Assembly (NCBI GenBank): GCA_905250885.1 | Contig: CAJNOQ010000910.1 | Span: 1-39,282 of the forward strand | Length of the DNA stretch: 39,282 nucleotides | Direction of reading: 5' to 3' | From: Didymodactylos carnosus | Lineage: Eukaryota; Rotifera; Eurotatoria; Philodinida; Philodinidae | Shown: positions 11,068 through 21,918 of the stretch, one piece after another | Layout: every line of letters starts with the position of its first letter | Position numbering within the stretch: the first letter of the stretch is position 1 | The notes under the pieces: generated by a model | The model's database searches: none | Told to the model about the DNA's origin: nothing | Seen by the model: only the letters and a program-made list of their open reading frames with translations | Position numbers and translations under genes: made by a program

Positions 11068-12424
11068 ATGGTGAGTTATCGATGAATAACATTTGAATGA
11101 CTATGATTTGTGCTCTATAATGAGAGATGTTACCCAATCTCTAAATGTCAGCGTTATAGTAAACGAAAACTGAATCGACAGTATTAGAGCGAGATTTCTT
11201 ACATATTTGGAAAAAAAGTAATACTTTTGGTAAAAGATTTTTGCGATGGCGGGTGGTAAAAGAGAGATTGATAAAAAAAGATTTTCTATCTTAGGTGACA
11301 AAGGAGCAAAATAATTTCCTTTTTCCATCGGTACACGCGATTAACATATTTTAAGAGCTATTTATCTATATGTTAGTCTGCCACAAGTGCTAGCATGTAA
11401 ATTTATGTTTTGTTTTTAGATGTCTTCATTTTCCGTTTACGCTGATTTATTTCGTTATGGTTTGTACGATTCAGTTGTGAATTGTTTACAAGTAGCAGCA
11501 ATTGATGAACACAGTCAAAAAGTATCTACAAGAAAAGTATCCGTACCACAGCATCAACCAATATCTAAAACATCACCGATCAATAATGATACTACTAATA
11601 ATTCTCGAAATGTTCGTACTCGATTAACTTCACTTGTTCTTTTCAATGGTGGTATTCTATTATGTGGAATGTTATGTTTCAATTATTTGATTGTACCTAT
11701 TATTCTAAAATTATTTCATCTATTGGCTGGTACAACATGGAATAAAAATGAACAATATCAGTCTTTATTATTCATTCAATATTTGTTAAAATATACATTT
11801 AATTTATTTTGGTTAATACCAGCATTCTTAATATCAAAAATAGTTAATAGTTTTTATTTTCGTGATATAGCTGATCGAGTATTTGAGATAACTACAGGAT
11901 TACCATCATCAAGTCGTCCTCAAGTCTCAAAAAACTACGCACATTCAATGACGGATTTATTATTTAGTTTAATTATGCAAATTGTATTTTTATTTCAATC
12001 AACATTTATCTTTCTCATACCTATACCCTATTTAAATACAGTATTTGGTTATGGTTCATTATGTTTACTCTATTCATTCTATGCATTTGAATATAGTTGG
12101 ATATATAAAGGTTATCCAATACGTGATCGTGTTAAACGTATTGAACAATATTGGCCATATTTTATTGGATTTGGTTTACCATTAACACTATTATCTACAC
12201 AATTATCAAAATCACTAATTATTAACGAGTGCATATTTTCATTAATATTCCCCTTTGCTATTGTAGCAGCTACATTAGTCAGTTTCACAAAGCATATTAA
12301 AGGTCGAACAACAAAAAAGATTATTGAATTGAATATATTTTATTTAAGTATTAGAATAACCGATAAACTATTACAATTGTTAAATAAACTACACCCGAAT
12401 AGTAGACGAAGTCGACAATTATAA
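11068..12424 (+). CDS. EI24: EI24 (etoposide-induced 2.4) ER membrane protein
   Basis: EI24 is a multipass endoplasmic-reticulum protein linked in animals to autophagy and to Bcl-2 and importin interactions. The main open frame is a single exon, 11420-12424, of 334 codons; human EI24 is about 340. Matching segments include a hydrophobic NGGILLCGMLCFN start of the first membrane span, LFWLIPAFLISKIVNSFYF-RDIAD (human ALWVLPLFVLSKVVN...DIAD), YSFYAFEYSWIYKG, and EQYWPYFIGFGLPLTL (human ERNWPYYFGFGLPL). Several membrane spans are visible between about residues 75 and 295. The ATG at 11420 directly follows TTTTTAG, a splice acceptor. An ATG at 11068-11070 followed at once by GTGAGT could be a mini first exon joined to it (adding one Met), or the exon could receive a spliced leader; either way the body of the protein is the same. 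Confidence 0.93.
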
Positions 12425-13987
12425 GTTGTTAAAAATGGAACATTAGTCAGTTATTTATCGCCCGGTGCTTATTTTCCAACAAAAACTTTCTTTCTTAATA
12501 AGAATATTTCTTATTAATCATCATGTTGTGAAGAGTCCGATATTTTAAACTCTGAGATAGTCAAACTATATTTTCATTCATCAAACGTTCTTTTTATATT
12601 TTGTACAATTCTTTTACAGATAACTTTATCTCTTGTGTATGTGTGTATCTACGTCATTTTCATCGTGTTCTTTGTAATTGATTCTCTTTCTATTACTGTG
12701 TTTCTGCTATGAACTCTTTCATGAACAATATGAATGGGGATACTTTTCTCAAGTTTTTTTCTATTAATGCCTTGTGCATAACCTATTTCTTTTAGTTTAA
12801 GTTTCTTGTTAAAAAAAGACTGTCTAACGTTTATATCTTAAAGAAGCGACGAAATAATACAAATGGTTTCTTAGAGAAGTAAAAGAACTGAAGTCTGTAC
12901 AGCACAAGCTGTTCTCAATGAGAGAGACGTATTCATCTGTATCTAAATCTTTAATATCTTCCAGCTACTTCGATATCCAAACATTTTCGATCAAAAATGA
13001 ATAGTCATTTTTCATCTTAAATATCTTTTTTTAATTTTGAATAGCTTTTTTCAAAAAATAGTTTCAAATATAAAAATATCTCGCTTAATAAGACAAAAAA
13101 AATATATATCATTTTTTATTTACTGACAAATAAAAAAGAGATATATTTTAACTGAAAAGTGGAAAATTTTTTTAGTATAATAAAGAGAGAGTGCCAGTGT
13201 TACTAGATCTAAAAAATGTTCACTTAAAATCAATAATTCTAACAATTATTTTGAAAATTAAATATAAATAATGAACATGTGTTATTATGATTGTTAATAC
13301 ATTACAAGATCAAATAGATTCAGTACATCCACATCTAGATCAAAGCAATAAGATTTACACATTTTCTAGTATTCTACGATTAGAACTATCAATTAGTCTA
13401 AGTCACTTTTCATTGTACGACATGGTTGATATATATACTGCTGTTGACGACACTCACTACATACGTTATCTTTAGAACACAAAATCGTGCGAGATCCGAT
13501 TTTTGCTATAATTCTTCATCATTGAGAGGCGTCTAACTCCTTGAGGAATCAGTTTATTATCATGAACCTTTCAAAATAGCGTTTTCGAGTGCCCACTAAA
13601 AAAGATTATGTTAAAAACTTCAAATTCCAAAATATCACATCATCGCCTCTCAGAAACTCATCACTGATTGGTCGAGTTTAGACAAATATTATTTAGAAAA
13701 TCGAATTATAAAAGTAAAAACTATCAAAGCTCTCCATAAGATTCGTTTTACTCATCTGTTCTTTTTAATCGATCCTTTAATATTTATCGATTAATACCCG
13801 ACATTTCGTTCCATGTTTGTGAAATCCAGATTATGAATTGCCAGTGTGGAAGTTCTCATTTGGTTGTGTTCGGAATCTGTCGAAATATTGACATGAATAA
13901 CTCTCCTACGCTCCCTATCCTGATGTTCGTTGGTATGTATGAAATTTGACATCTATGAGCAACGTTGCACTTAACTTTCATTTACAA
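12425..13987. other. AT-rich region between EI24 and the ART-TPR pseudogene
   Basis: No gene is supported; short open frames such as 13287-13475 lack any recognisable domain. The left part presumably holds the EI24 3' UTR. Around 13526 and 13644, TGAGAGGCG and its complement CGCCTCTCA form a weak inverted pair about 100 bp apart. The 13-mer TTGAGAGGCGTCT here also occurs in the MITE at 36.3-36.6 kb, so an eroded related element may be present. Confidence 0.35.
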
Positions 13988-16048
13988 TCAGCTATTTAAA
14001 TCTTGAATTCTTGTTATATCACTATTAAGTTGAATACGATTAGGATACGCTGTTGATAAATGACATGAATAAATTTCATTTGCTTTTGTGTAATTTATTA
14101 AAGCTCGATCGTATCTATTTTGATGTTCATAAATTTGACCTATATTTCTGTAAGATATTGGTATTGATGGATGAGTTAACGATAAATATTTTAATTGAAT
14201 TTCTAATGCCCATTTATAATTTAATAGAGTTTGATCATAATCCTTTATCATTTTGTAAACATTAGCAATATTTGTAAATGATTGTGCCAAATCTGGATGA
14301 CAATCGTTAATATTTAGGGGCAAATATTATTCTCTATATTTTAATGCTTTTCTATATATATATAGTGCAAAATCGTATTCTTTCATTTGATGATAAACAT
14401 CACCAATATAATCCCAACATTTTGTAATATTTAAAACATCATTTTTCCTACTAAATATTTCAATTTTGATAATAGTCAAGTGTTTTATCGAATTCATCTA
14501 TTTTACAGTAAACATTTCCAATATTCATGTAGTTTGTTCCATTGTCATTTTTGATATTCAATGCTTTCAAATAACTGTCTAAAGCAGTCATATAATCGTC
14601 AGTAGGAAAACCAATTAATCCAAGGCCTGTATAACATTCATGACCTAAACAGTGATAATGTAAACAAAGATGATAATTCTCCTTGTACATGATAAAACTT
14701 ACGATAGTCTTGTTGTTGATGATTTAATAATTGTTGATAATATACCTTTGCTTCATCATATTCGCCTATTTTTAATAATAACTTGCCAGTATCACCTTGA
14801 TCATTTATTATTTCGTTTTTAATTTGACAAAATAGTTCATTATTATCATCGTCTGTACATACGTCTAATTCAATTAACCAAATATCATTTTTTTGTTCAA
14901 TCATTTTAATTTTAAATATTGTTCCAATATAAAATAAAACTTCTTGTTCATCATGAAAATGACTTCCCATTGAAATATCTGCAAATGGTTTTGACAATGA
15001 TTTCAAATGCTTATCAATATTTATTTCCAATAATATATTAACTAAATCATTGTCAACACTAACATCAATACGACCATGAATGAAACTAAGTTCACGATTA
15101 GTTGTTGTTAAAAAAAACTATTTATTGATATCAGATCACCAATCGATGTTTTTATATGATCTAATTCAATTTTAGAAATTGACTGACCAAGATAAACTCG
15201 TACAATTTTATTATCATAGTATTCAAGATGAATACGTTTCAATTGCTGATAAAGATCTGAAATAAAAAATTAAAAACGACATAACGTATGACTATCATTT
15301 ACTCTTAACGCTTTATTCAATAAACGACACATACAACAATCACGAGTATACCATTGTAGTGCATAAGACGGATTGTATGTTTGTTGAAATTCATCAAGTA
15401 TTGCATTGTTCAGCCCCGTTATCATTATAAATATTTTACAAAATTGTACAAGTGTATATTTGTCTCTTTGTAAATTAATTGGCATTCGAATTAAAGTATC
15501 AATAAATAATTAAAACCAAGTAAAACGAACATTTTCACATTTTAAATTCATATGAGTTTCTTCATTTTTAAAATTAAATATACTAATGGATATTGTTGAT
15601 TGATCAATAATGTTTCTACGATCAGGTTCATCATTTGATATTTCAGTTATAAGTTCGTGAGCTGTAACAATCACAGCTCTAATCTAAACATACAGATTAT
15701 ACTTTAAATATAGACGCATCAATAAGACGTCAATATGCACCTTTCCATAGTGTTTTGCCCATGTTTTATGTTTTTGTTTATCAATACAAGCAACATAAAT
15801 ATGAATTATTTGTTTAAATCGTGTATGAGAGGTACAAATTCTATTTCAATACTGCCAGATACAATTAAGGTAAATTTATATATTTTTCACATTCGTATTG
15901 ATTGTTAAATAATTTGAGAAAATTGGTTTTATTTTGTAATAGTTTGTATTAGACAATTACTTTCATTATAAACATTTTTATCTAGCCATATAAAGGTCCA
16001 TAATTCAGGGTTTTCGGATTGTGAAACATTCTTAGTATCTGAAGCCAT
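13988..16048 (-). pseudogene. Decayed bdelloid-type ADP-ribosyltransferase + TPR gene
   Basis: Homology starts at an ATG at 16048 (MASDTKNVSQSENPELW) and runs to a TGA at 13988. The order is an N-terminal region with LIVSGSIEIEFVP and IYVACIDK, then the ART fold with WYTRDCC-RLLNKALR, RVYLGQ (NAD-binding Arg), SINS and DEQEVLF (catalytic ExE), then kinesin-light-chain-like TPRs (YMNIGNVYCKIDEFDKTLDYY, SYRNIGQIYEHQNRYDRAL). One real intron is visible: GTAAGT...TTTAG, about 14640-14702. The reading frame is broken many times: in-frame TAA codons where Gln is expected (after FTWF) and before FFISDL, a TAA before YLPLN, a frameshift after the TPR ending DYYQ near 14460, and at least two frameshifts plus stops in the first 250 bp. 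Such genes are numerous in bdelloids. This copy cannot encode a full protein. Confidence 0.85.
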
Positions 16049-16937
16049 TATTTAGGGGTGGCACTTTACTTTTATTTACAAGGTAAAGGAAAATTGTCTA
16101 CTCTACTTTACTAAAGTAAAAAGTATTTACTTTTTACCAAGTAAGAGGGAAAAGTTCATTAAAAGTAAAGTAAGAAACTTGTTTTATGGTTGGGATCTAC
16201 AAGAGTGATACGGAAACGGCAATCTCATCTCTTCCTGTACAATAAACTGAATACACGAATGCATATTCGTGACTTAACAATAAATATATTTCCAACATCG
16301 ACTGAAATTGATGAGCCATAATTAAGAACGTAAAAATAAGAGATCTTGAAAAATCAGCAGAACGGATCTCGGAAGGAAATAAAGACAGAAAAGATCTCGG
16401 AAAATTAAATTTATTTATTTATGCAGCAGAGATCTCGAAATAATGAATAGTCTAGAACGAAAACATGTACATAAAGCATAGTATTATGACGTCATTACGC
16501 TTATGTTATACAATAGATATCGTTTTCAACTTCATTCTAACTGTAAGCTACATATTTAAATTTTGATTACATATAAATGTTCAGGATACAAAAAGTACCC
16601 ATTGTGTCAGTTTTAACTGAATGCAAAAGAAAGTTCAGATGGGTATCAAGTGTATTCATCAGAAGCACATAATCATCATACATGCGCTCAGACAAGTCAT
16701 CTTCCATCGCCAGTTCGACACTAATTCCGCGTTATACTCCTCTAAAAAGCTATATATCGGTTTTGGAAAACATTGTTCTGTTGTTGAGAAAATTAATTTT
16801 TTTCAAACAGGTAGCCAAAACCGAGGAAATTCACTTGTATTTTCCAGTTTTCACCGTCAAACTTTCATTTTTCTGCAAAACCAATGTCCTATTTGGGATC
16901 AGCATCAAAAACTGAATTGACTGAGGTGTGTGCATAC
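16049..16937. other. Repeat-tinged intergenic DNA
   Basis: 16070-16170 is a low-complexity cluster of (A)AGTAAA/TTTACTT words in both orientations, preceded by TAGGGGTGGCAC, a hAT-like terminal sequence whose partner end was not found. AGATCTCG(G/A)AA recurs three times between about 16340 and 16440. The open frames 16621-16920 have no recognisable domain. Confidence 0.35.
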
Positions 16938-17450
16938 ACAGGAATGCTCATCTGACGATGACGAGGTCACCAACAAGCAACTCAATCAGGATACAGCTAG
17001 TGAAGAATACCAACGACCAGACTATTCATCTATCTCTTAGATGTTCCATATCACTAGATGACATTTACGTTTCGTCACAGCAGTTCTCATCTGACGATGA
17101 CGAGGTCACCGACAACTAACTCATTCACGATGCAGCTAGTGAAGAGTGCAAATCAGCACACTATTCATCTATCTCATAGATGTTCCGTGTCGCTAGATGA
17201 GAGTTCAGCCTCGTCACAGCAATGCTCATCTGACGATGACGAGGTCACCAACAACTAACTCAATCATGATGCAGCTACTGAAGAATGGCAACCAGCAGAC
17301 TATTCATCTATCTTCCAGCTGCTCCATGACACCAGATGACATTTCACTTTCGTTACAACAATGTTCATCTGACGATGACGAGACACATCTATCTCTTAGA
17401 TGTTCCATGTCACTAGATGACTTTTCAGTTTGGGCACAGGAATGCTGATG
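16938..17450. repeat. 139-bp tandem array overlapping the ART 3' end
   Basis: The word CATCTGACGATGACGAG starts at 16949, 17088, 17227 and 17366, exactly 139 bp apart each time. Each unit continues with GTCACC-AACAACTAACTC, CAGCTA-TGAAGAATG, CTATTCATCTATCT and TGTCACTAGATGACAT. A fifth, partial unit (about 17382-17450) lacks roughly 64 bp. Since 139 is 3x46+1, each unit shifts the reading frame. On the plus strand this creates overlapping 62-83-codon open frames, each reading CSSDDDE; on the minus strand the last units encode the acidic tail of the adjacent ART. Confidence 0.9.
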
Positions 17451-18161
17451 TGACCACAGGGTGGTTGGGGTCTGGGAAGGGAAATTTGGCGTGGTCGCTG
17501 TATGGGTGTTATCGATTAGTGTCAAATAAACACAGGTTTTTGTTGTGGTTTCCTGGACGTCTGTGATGGTAAATGCTGTTCCTGGAGGAAGTAGGACTTC
17601 TTCTTCGTCGAAAGAGGATAGTTGGGATATGTCTAAGCCTCCGTTTGCTGTCGCGTCGATAATGAATAAGGTGTTGCCGAAGGTTTCTGCTTTTTGACGG
17701 TTTTTGCTAGTTGAGGTAAAGCCGTTCCAGCATCTGGTCTGGCCGGTGACTTCCGCATACGATTTTAGTGTGTTTTGATCGATGTTCGCACCACGATAGA
17801 GTTCCGATGCGTGTTTCGTATCGGTGTTTAGCCAGCTTCTGAATAGAATGTAACAAAATGGTCCCAAAGTGTTTATTTTGCTCGTGTCGGTTTCTCTCAG
17901 TGCTTTATTTATTAGTTTATATAGAAAGCATTCCATTGTGTATAGGTGAATGCAACACTTGTAAATTTCTTCTCTCCTTTTGTTTTTCACGTCTATTAGT
18001 TTGCGAGCTATATATTGTGATTCGCAATGTTGACCGAGTTGCTGTCCTTCGATAATTATTCCATTCGCTGCCTGCTCTACTATTTCAGCATCAGAAAGTT
18101 TGTTGCCTTTCTTCCACTGTGAAAGAAAAATATAAGCTTCTTTGCCATAGTCATCACTCAA
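17304..18161 (-). CDS. Mono-ADP-ribosyltransferase (R-S-ExE type), probably 5'-incomplete
   Basis: It would transfer ADP-ribose from NAD to protein arginine, as in the ART (PF01129) family. The open frame has 285 codons. Motifs are MECFLYKLINKAL, then LYRGANID (NAD-binding Arg), FTSTS (Ser motif) and FDEEEVLLPPGTAF (the ExE signature, reading E-E-E). The last about 45 residues are Ser/Glu-rich (SSSDMEHLRDRC, SSSDEHCC) and come from the tandem repeat. The first in-frame ATG lies well inside, at the YTMECF motif, and position 18161 is a TTG. The frame stays open upstream to about 18296 without an ATG, next to the DIRS fragment. Most likely the 5' exon is lost to, or separated by, that insertion, or it lies beyond an unseen intron. 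No signal peptide is visible. It differs from the ART-TPR pseudogene in lacking TPRs. The catalytic core itself is intact. Confidence 0.82.
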   Translation of the reverse strand: MSDDYGKEAYIFLSQWKKGNKLSDAEIVEQAANGIIIEGQQLGQHCESQYIARKLIDVKNKRREEIYKCCIHLYTMECFLYKLINKALRETDTSKINTLGPFCYILFRSWLNTDTKHASELYRGANIDQNTLKSYAEVTGQTRCWNGFTSTSKNRQKAETFGNTLFIIDATANGGLDISQLSSFDEEEVLLPPGTAFTITDVQETTTKTCVYLTLIDNTHTATTPNFPSQTPTTLWSHQHSCAQTEKSSSDMEHLRDRCVSSSSDEHCCNESEMSSGVMEQLEDR

Positions 18162-18280
18162 TGCTGGTGTGAGAAAGAATCTTTCTTCCCTTAAATTTTG
18201 ACTTTCATTTCCGCTAATTAGAACCCGTTTTATTTGCCGTTGTTTATTTGGATCCGATTTACTGATTTGAATGGAATCGT

Positions 18281-18850
18281 TTAAGTTAATCGAATAATTC
18301 TGCAGTCAACACTGCAGTGAACTACGTCCAGTTTGAGTGATATTTGATTTTTATAAAAAATCATCCTGACTGGTTTATGATGTTCTCTTTGAGTTTTGGT
18401 AAGTTCATCAATGATAAACTCCGTTTTATCCTCGTCTTCAATCATTCGCGAAATTTTTAGTTTCTGCAACCCTGAAGATCTCGCTGCTGTCATCAAAATC
18501 ATCAGTGTTGCTAATTTATAACTCAAATGACGGATTGAAATTGCTTCGTCTTCTTGCATAGATTCTATATAATTCAGGACTACTGATACATCCCAAGTAG
18601 AGGAATATCGCGGTTGCGGTGGACGGATATTGAATACACCGCGCATAAAACTCTTTATCATCGGATGCTGTCCTACAGGAACATCCTCTATTTTTGTCAT
18701 ATTCAGAGACAATGCTGAACGATAAAGATTTATTGTTCTATATTGTAAATTGTTTTCAAATAAGTCTGCTAAAAAGTTTAAAATATTGGCCAGAGACGCT
18801 GAAACTGAATCGCTGTTTCTTGACAGAATTTAGTCAGCCCATTTAACCCA
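18281..18850 (-). pseudogene. DIRS tyrosine recombinase fragment
   Basis: Longest frame 18712-18281. VPVGQHPMIKSFMRGVFN and RPPQPRYSSTWDVSVVL are characteristic of DIRS recombinases. Upstream, LQYRTINLYRSALS (the N-terminal DNA-binding part) is in the same frame up to about 18850. TAARSSGLQKLKI probably carries the first catalytic Arg. The frame stops after DVVHCSVDCRIIRLT, so the H-x-x-R and Tyr nucleophile regions are missing. It cannot be active. Confidence 0.82.
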
Positions 18851-18959
18851 ACAACATTTGTATGCAGATCTAGTTCCTGGCCTTTGAGCATTGCAAATGG
18901 TTTCTTTTGCTTTTGTCGAAATGCTTCTATCAGATTAGTATTCCCTGATACTTTTCAGG

Positions 18960-19808
18960 CTGCCATCTGTAACCTGTTTTACTTTATCATTGGGTTTTGT
19001 TGTCCCGCCGGGTTCGCAATTAGGTGTGAAAAAATTGGCAGGAGTACTGGTGCTTCGATCAGTTGTGCAAGCGATTGAGGAAAAAATGTCTGGTTGAGCC
19101 AGACTGGAGCAATGAGTACTACTGTCGATTTTTCTCTGCGTAATTTCGCTAAAAGACGTGAAGTCAAACAAAACGGTGGAAATGCATAAGCATTTTCGAA
19201 ACGATTCCAGTCAAAGTGTACGGAATCTGCCACGATTGTTTCAGGATCGGACTTCCAGCCAAAATATTGTACGGTTTGCAAATTAAACCTGCTTGCGAAC
19301 AGGTCAACATCAAATTGTCGAAAAGTTTGTGTAAACTGAGAAAAATGTTTCTATCCAGACGCCAGTCGCTAGCATCCTGCAAATGACGTGACGCCCAATC
19401 TGCTTCTGTATTCAGACGGTCTGATAGAAATTCTGCTGTAACATGTAGTTTATGTTCGAAACAATAGTTCCAAAATTTTTTTGCTGCTTCAATAAGGGCT
19501 TGAGATCGAGTGCCTCCTAGATTATTAATGTATGAAGCCGCGCTGGTATTGTCACTGAAAATATGAATATGTTTATCAACAAGTCCTTTAGCGAATAGCT
19601 TAACCGCGAATAATGCTGCTAAAAGTTCTTTAGGATTGATATGTAGATTTTCTTCTTCATTAGACCATCTTCCTCCTATGTATGCTTCATCAGGGTGAAA
19701 TGCACCCCATTTTTCAGATTGAGCGTCAGAATAAATTTTTAAATCAAAATATAAATCTGGCGACGGCGATATTAACGTGCGTCCGTTCTGTGATCTAATA
19801 TTTTCTAC
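18960..19808 (-). pseudogene. DIRS RNase H and downstream domain
   Basis: After the RT frame comes LKIYSDAQSEKWGA (first catalytic Asp of RNase H), then NPKELLAALFAV (Glu), HIFSDNTSAASYIN (Asp) and SDRLNTEADWASR (last Asp), all in one open frame. A one-base shift near 19345 moves reading to the frame with VDLFASRFN, YAFPPF and LIAPVWLNQ, the usual DIRS continuation, which ends in TAA at about 18979. A TGA replaces the expected Trp in the following LQMAA-KVSG linker. Catalytic residues of RNase H look conserved, so decay is recent or moderate. Confidence 0.8.
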
Positions 19809-20860
19809 TCACCAAGTTAACTCCATCTTGCATTCCGAAGTCAGAGTTATTTCGGCTTCATAGTTTCTATTTTTTAAAAGCATTTTTGATGAATAAAATT
19901 GTAACTGTCTATAATTAATTGGAGCAGGCGCGATGTCTTGTGTCGTACTGGATAGTAACCCGATAATTTTCGCTAATTCTCTGATCGTAATACGTTCTGA
20001 TTTTATCAGCTGTTCACATGATTTAATCACGTTATCAATTTTGTTTTGCGGTAGAAACAAACTCATCTGGCTAGAATCTATATCAAAGCCTAAATAATTG
20101 ATAACTTTCGTTGGTTCTAGAACGGATTTCTTAAAATTAATCACAAAACTGAGATGGTGTAAAATAAAAATAACGGTATTATGAACCCGAATTAATCCTT
20201 CTTTCCTTTTATTGAAGATGATTATATCATCCAAATATATGACGAGACGAATGCCTAACTTTCGAGCTAATGCTGCGAAAGGTTTTAGCAGTTTAGTGAA
20301 GATCCGTGGGGTAAGTGCGAGTCCGAATAGTAAACATAAAAATTTATATAAAACGCCGTTAAAATCGAATTTTAAAAACTTTGTCATCGTTGTGCATAGC
20401 TACCGTTAAATAGGCATCTTTGAGATCAATTTTACACATAAAATCATACTTTTCTAATAAATATTTCACATCCATCATTGTTTCCATTTTAAAATGTCCA
20501 CTTTTTCCTTTAACTTTTTAAGGTTAAAAACCGGCCTGCCCTCCACCATCTTTTTTGGGTCGCGTAAAAAGATGGCTAACAAATTCGACAGGAGTATGTA
20601 CTGTTAGAGCAATAGCTTTTTTCTCGAGTAAACTTGCAATTTCTTTTTCTAAAAAGCTATTTTCCTCTGACGAAAAGTTAGGCTGGATACACGTATGGCG
20701 TGGTGTAGGCTGTTCACAAAAAGGAATGCTGTATCCTGCTACTATACTAAAAATTCAATCGTCATTCGTAACTTGTTCCCAATTATTTAGGAAAAACCGT
20801 AGTCTACCTCCTATCTCTTTCCTATCACGTGCGATGTTTTCAAATGAGAGATGTTTGACT
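19809..20860 (-). pseudogene. DIRS reverse transcriptase
   Basis: The main frame 20387-19809 (192 codons) has YKFLCLLFGLALTPRIFTKL and IRLVIYLDDIIIF, the polymerase active-site YxDD box. Upstream pieces in other frames continue the N-terminus: HTPVEFVSHLFTRPKKDGG and GRPVFNL near 20620-20530, and KIDLKDAYLTVAMH near 20400. The frame ends at TGA right after ELTW, where the family has a second Trp (ELxWW). A further TGA interrupts NDD-IFSIVAGY at about 20760. Confidence 0.83.
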
Positions 20861-21895
20861 GCTGAATGTATATTATCCTTGATATTTACTATGGAACTAT
20901 ACTGTTCTACATTTTTGTTCTAACTCTGGCAGTGTTTTTAACTTTAAAGTGTTGATATCCTCGCACCTTTCATTACCACCAGCCTGTGGCTGCTTCGGTG
21001 GATAAGTTGACTGAAATCCACCACATTTATTCCCACGCCAAACACCACGGCCCATTAACGTCATAAAAACGGTGAAAAAACACGCCGTTTACCGTCACCG
21101 TTAATGTATCGTTTTTACACCGTTAATTTACGGCGTGAAAACAGCCACGAAAGCTATGTTATGAAAACAGTTCAAAACCGGCACTTAAACGGTCAGCGTA
21201 ACTGCCACATAATCTGTGATCATATTAGTATATCCATATCCTATTATATATTCTTTCATATTTCTATCCGCGTTCTCTTTTCTGAACGTCACTTATAGAA
21301 ACAGCTGAGTAGGTATGTGTGTATTCTATATAACAATGTTTTTAAAAAAAGAAAGAATGACCGTTGTATAATATATAGACTAGAGCCCTTTTCTTTATAA
21401 ACACATACGATTTCATCTTTTGTTAACAGAGTGCGAAACTATTTTTCATCGGTTTTCTTTGCAAATTATGTGTTTTTGCTTGTTTTTCAAAGGAATTATT
21501 CCAAAACAATTTTACAAAGTAAGCAAGCACACAGCATTTCTGAGAGAGAGAGAGAGCGAATTAAGATAAAGTCTTCCAGCGTTTCCTTAGTGACAGAGTT
21601 GAACTGTATCTTTCTTGGGTCATATTACTGCACCTCTACATCTTTCTCAGATAATGCATAAAATCTAAGATATCTCCTTTTGTATAGATTTAGTTAAACA
21701 CAATGATTGTACGAGGTCTCAAAATAAAAATGCACACAAGTGAGAAAATGCCTGGGAGACTGATGTCTTCATAAATGTGAGTATTCTTGGTGTAAGATCG
21801 CTTTGCCATTAGTGACTTTCAGGTGTAGCAAAGATCGGTTCGGTTCTGTTTGATGCACAGTGGATTGGGGCGAAGCCATTCCGCCTCATTCACAG

Positions 21896-21918
21896 GATGC
21901 TAGAATGGTTCTAGCATC
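21896..21918. repeat. Perfect 10-bp stem, 3-nt loop hairpin
   Basis: GATGCTAGAA-TGG-TTCTAGCATC lies in the loop region of the long-inverted-repeat element. A second small palindrome, ATATCC-AC-GGATAT, follows near 21939. The loop may encode a structured RNA or be a relic of another insertion. Confidence 0.6.

Larger units (their letters stand above)
18281..21050 (-). mobile_element. DIRS-like (tyrosine recombinase) retrotransposon, degenerate and truncated
   Basis: On the minus strand the order is a Gly-rich gag tail (MGRGVWRGNKCGGF, about 21055-20935), reverse transcriptase, RNase H with the YAFPPF-type segment, then a tyrosine recombinase. This RT-RH-YR order on one strand is diagnostic of DIRS-like elements. 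The copy carries several in-frame stops and at least two frameshifts, and it ends at 18281 inside the recombinase, beside the ART gene. A block at 21040-21180 rich in ACGGTG/CACCGT in both orientations may be part of the element's end. It is not autonomous. Confidence 0.85.

Noticed and set aside
13988..16048. Reassigned stop codon (TAA as Gln) to explain the in-frame stops
   Set aside because: PRPF3 and the AUTS2-like gene end normally at TAA, and the ART-TPR copy also has frameshifts.
16050..16180. TAGGGGTGGCAC as the start of a hAT element
   Set aside because: No matching inverted end or 8-bp duplication was found nearby; only the AAGTA-rich low-complexity tract is supported.
16621..17448. 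Overlapping plus-strand open frames ending CSSDDDE
   Set aside because: They arise from the 139-bp repeat read in successive frames; there is no sign of a promoter or splice structure, and the minus strand carries the ART homology.
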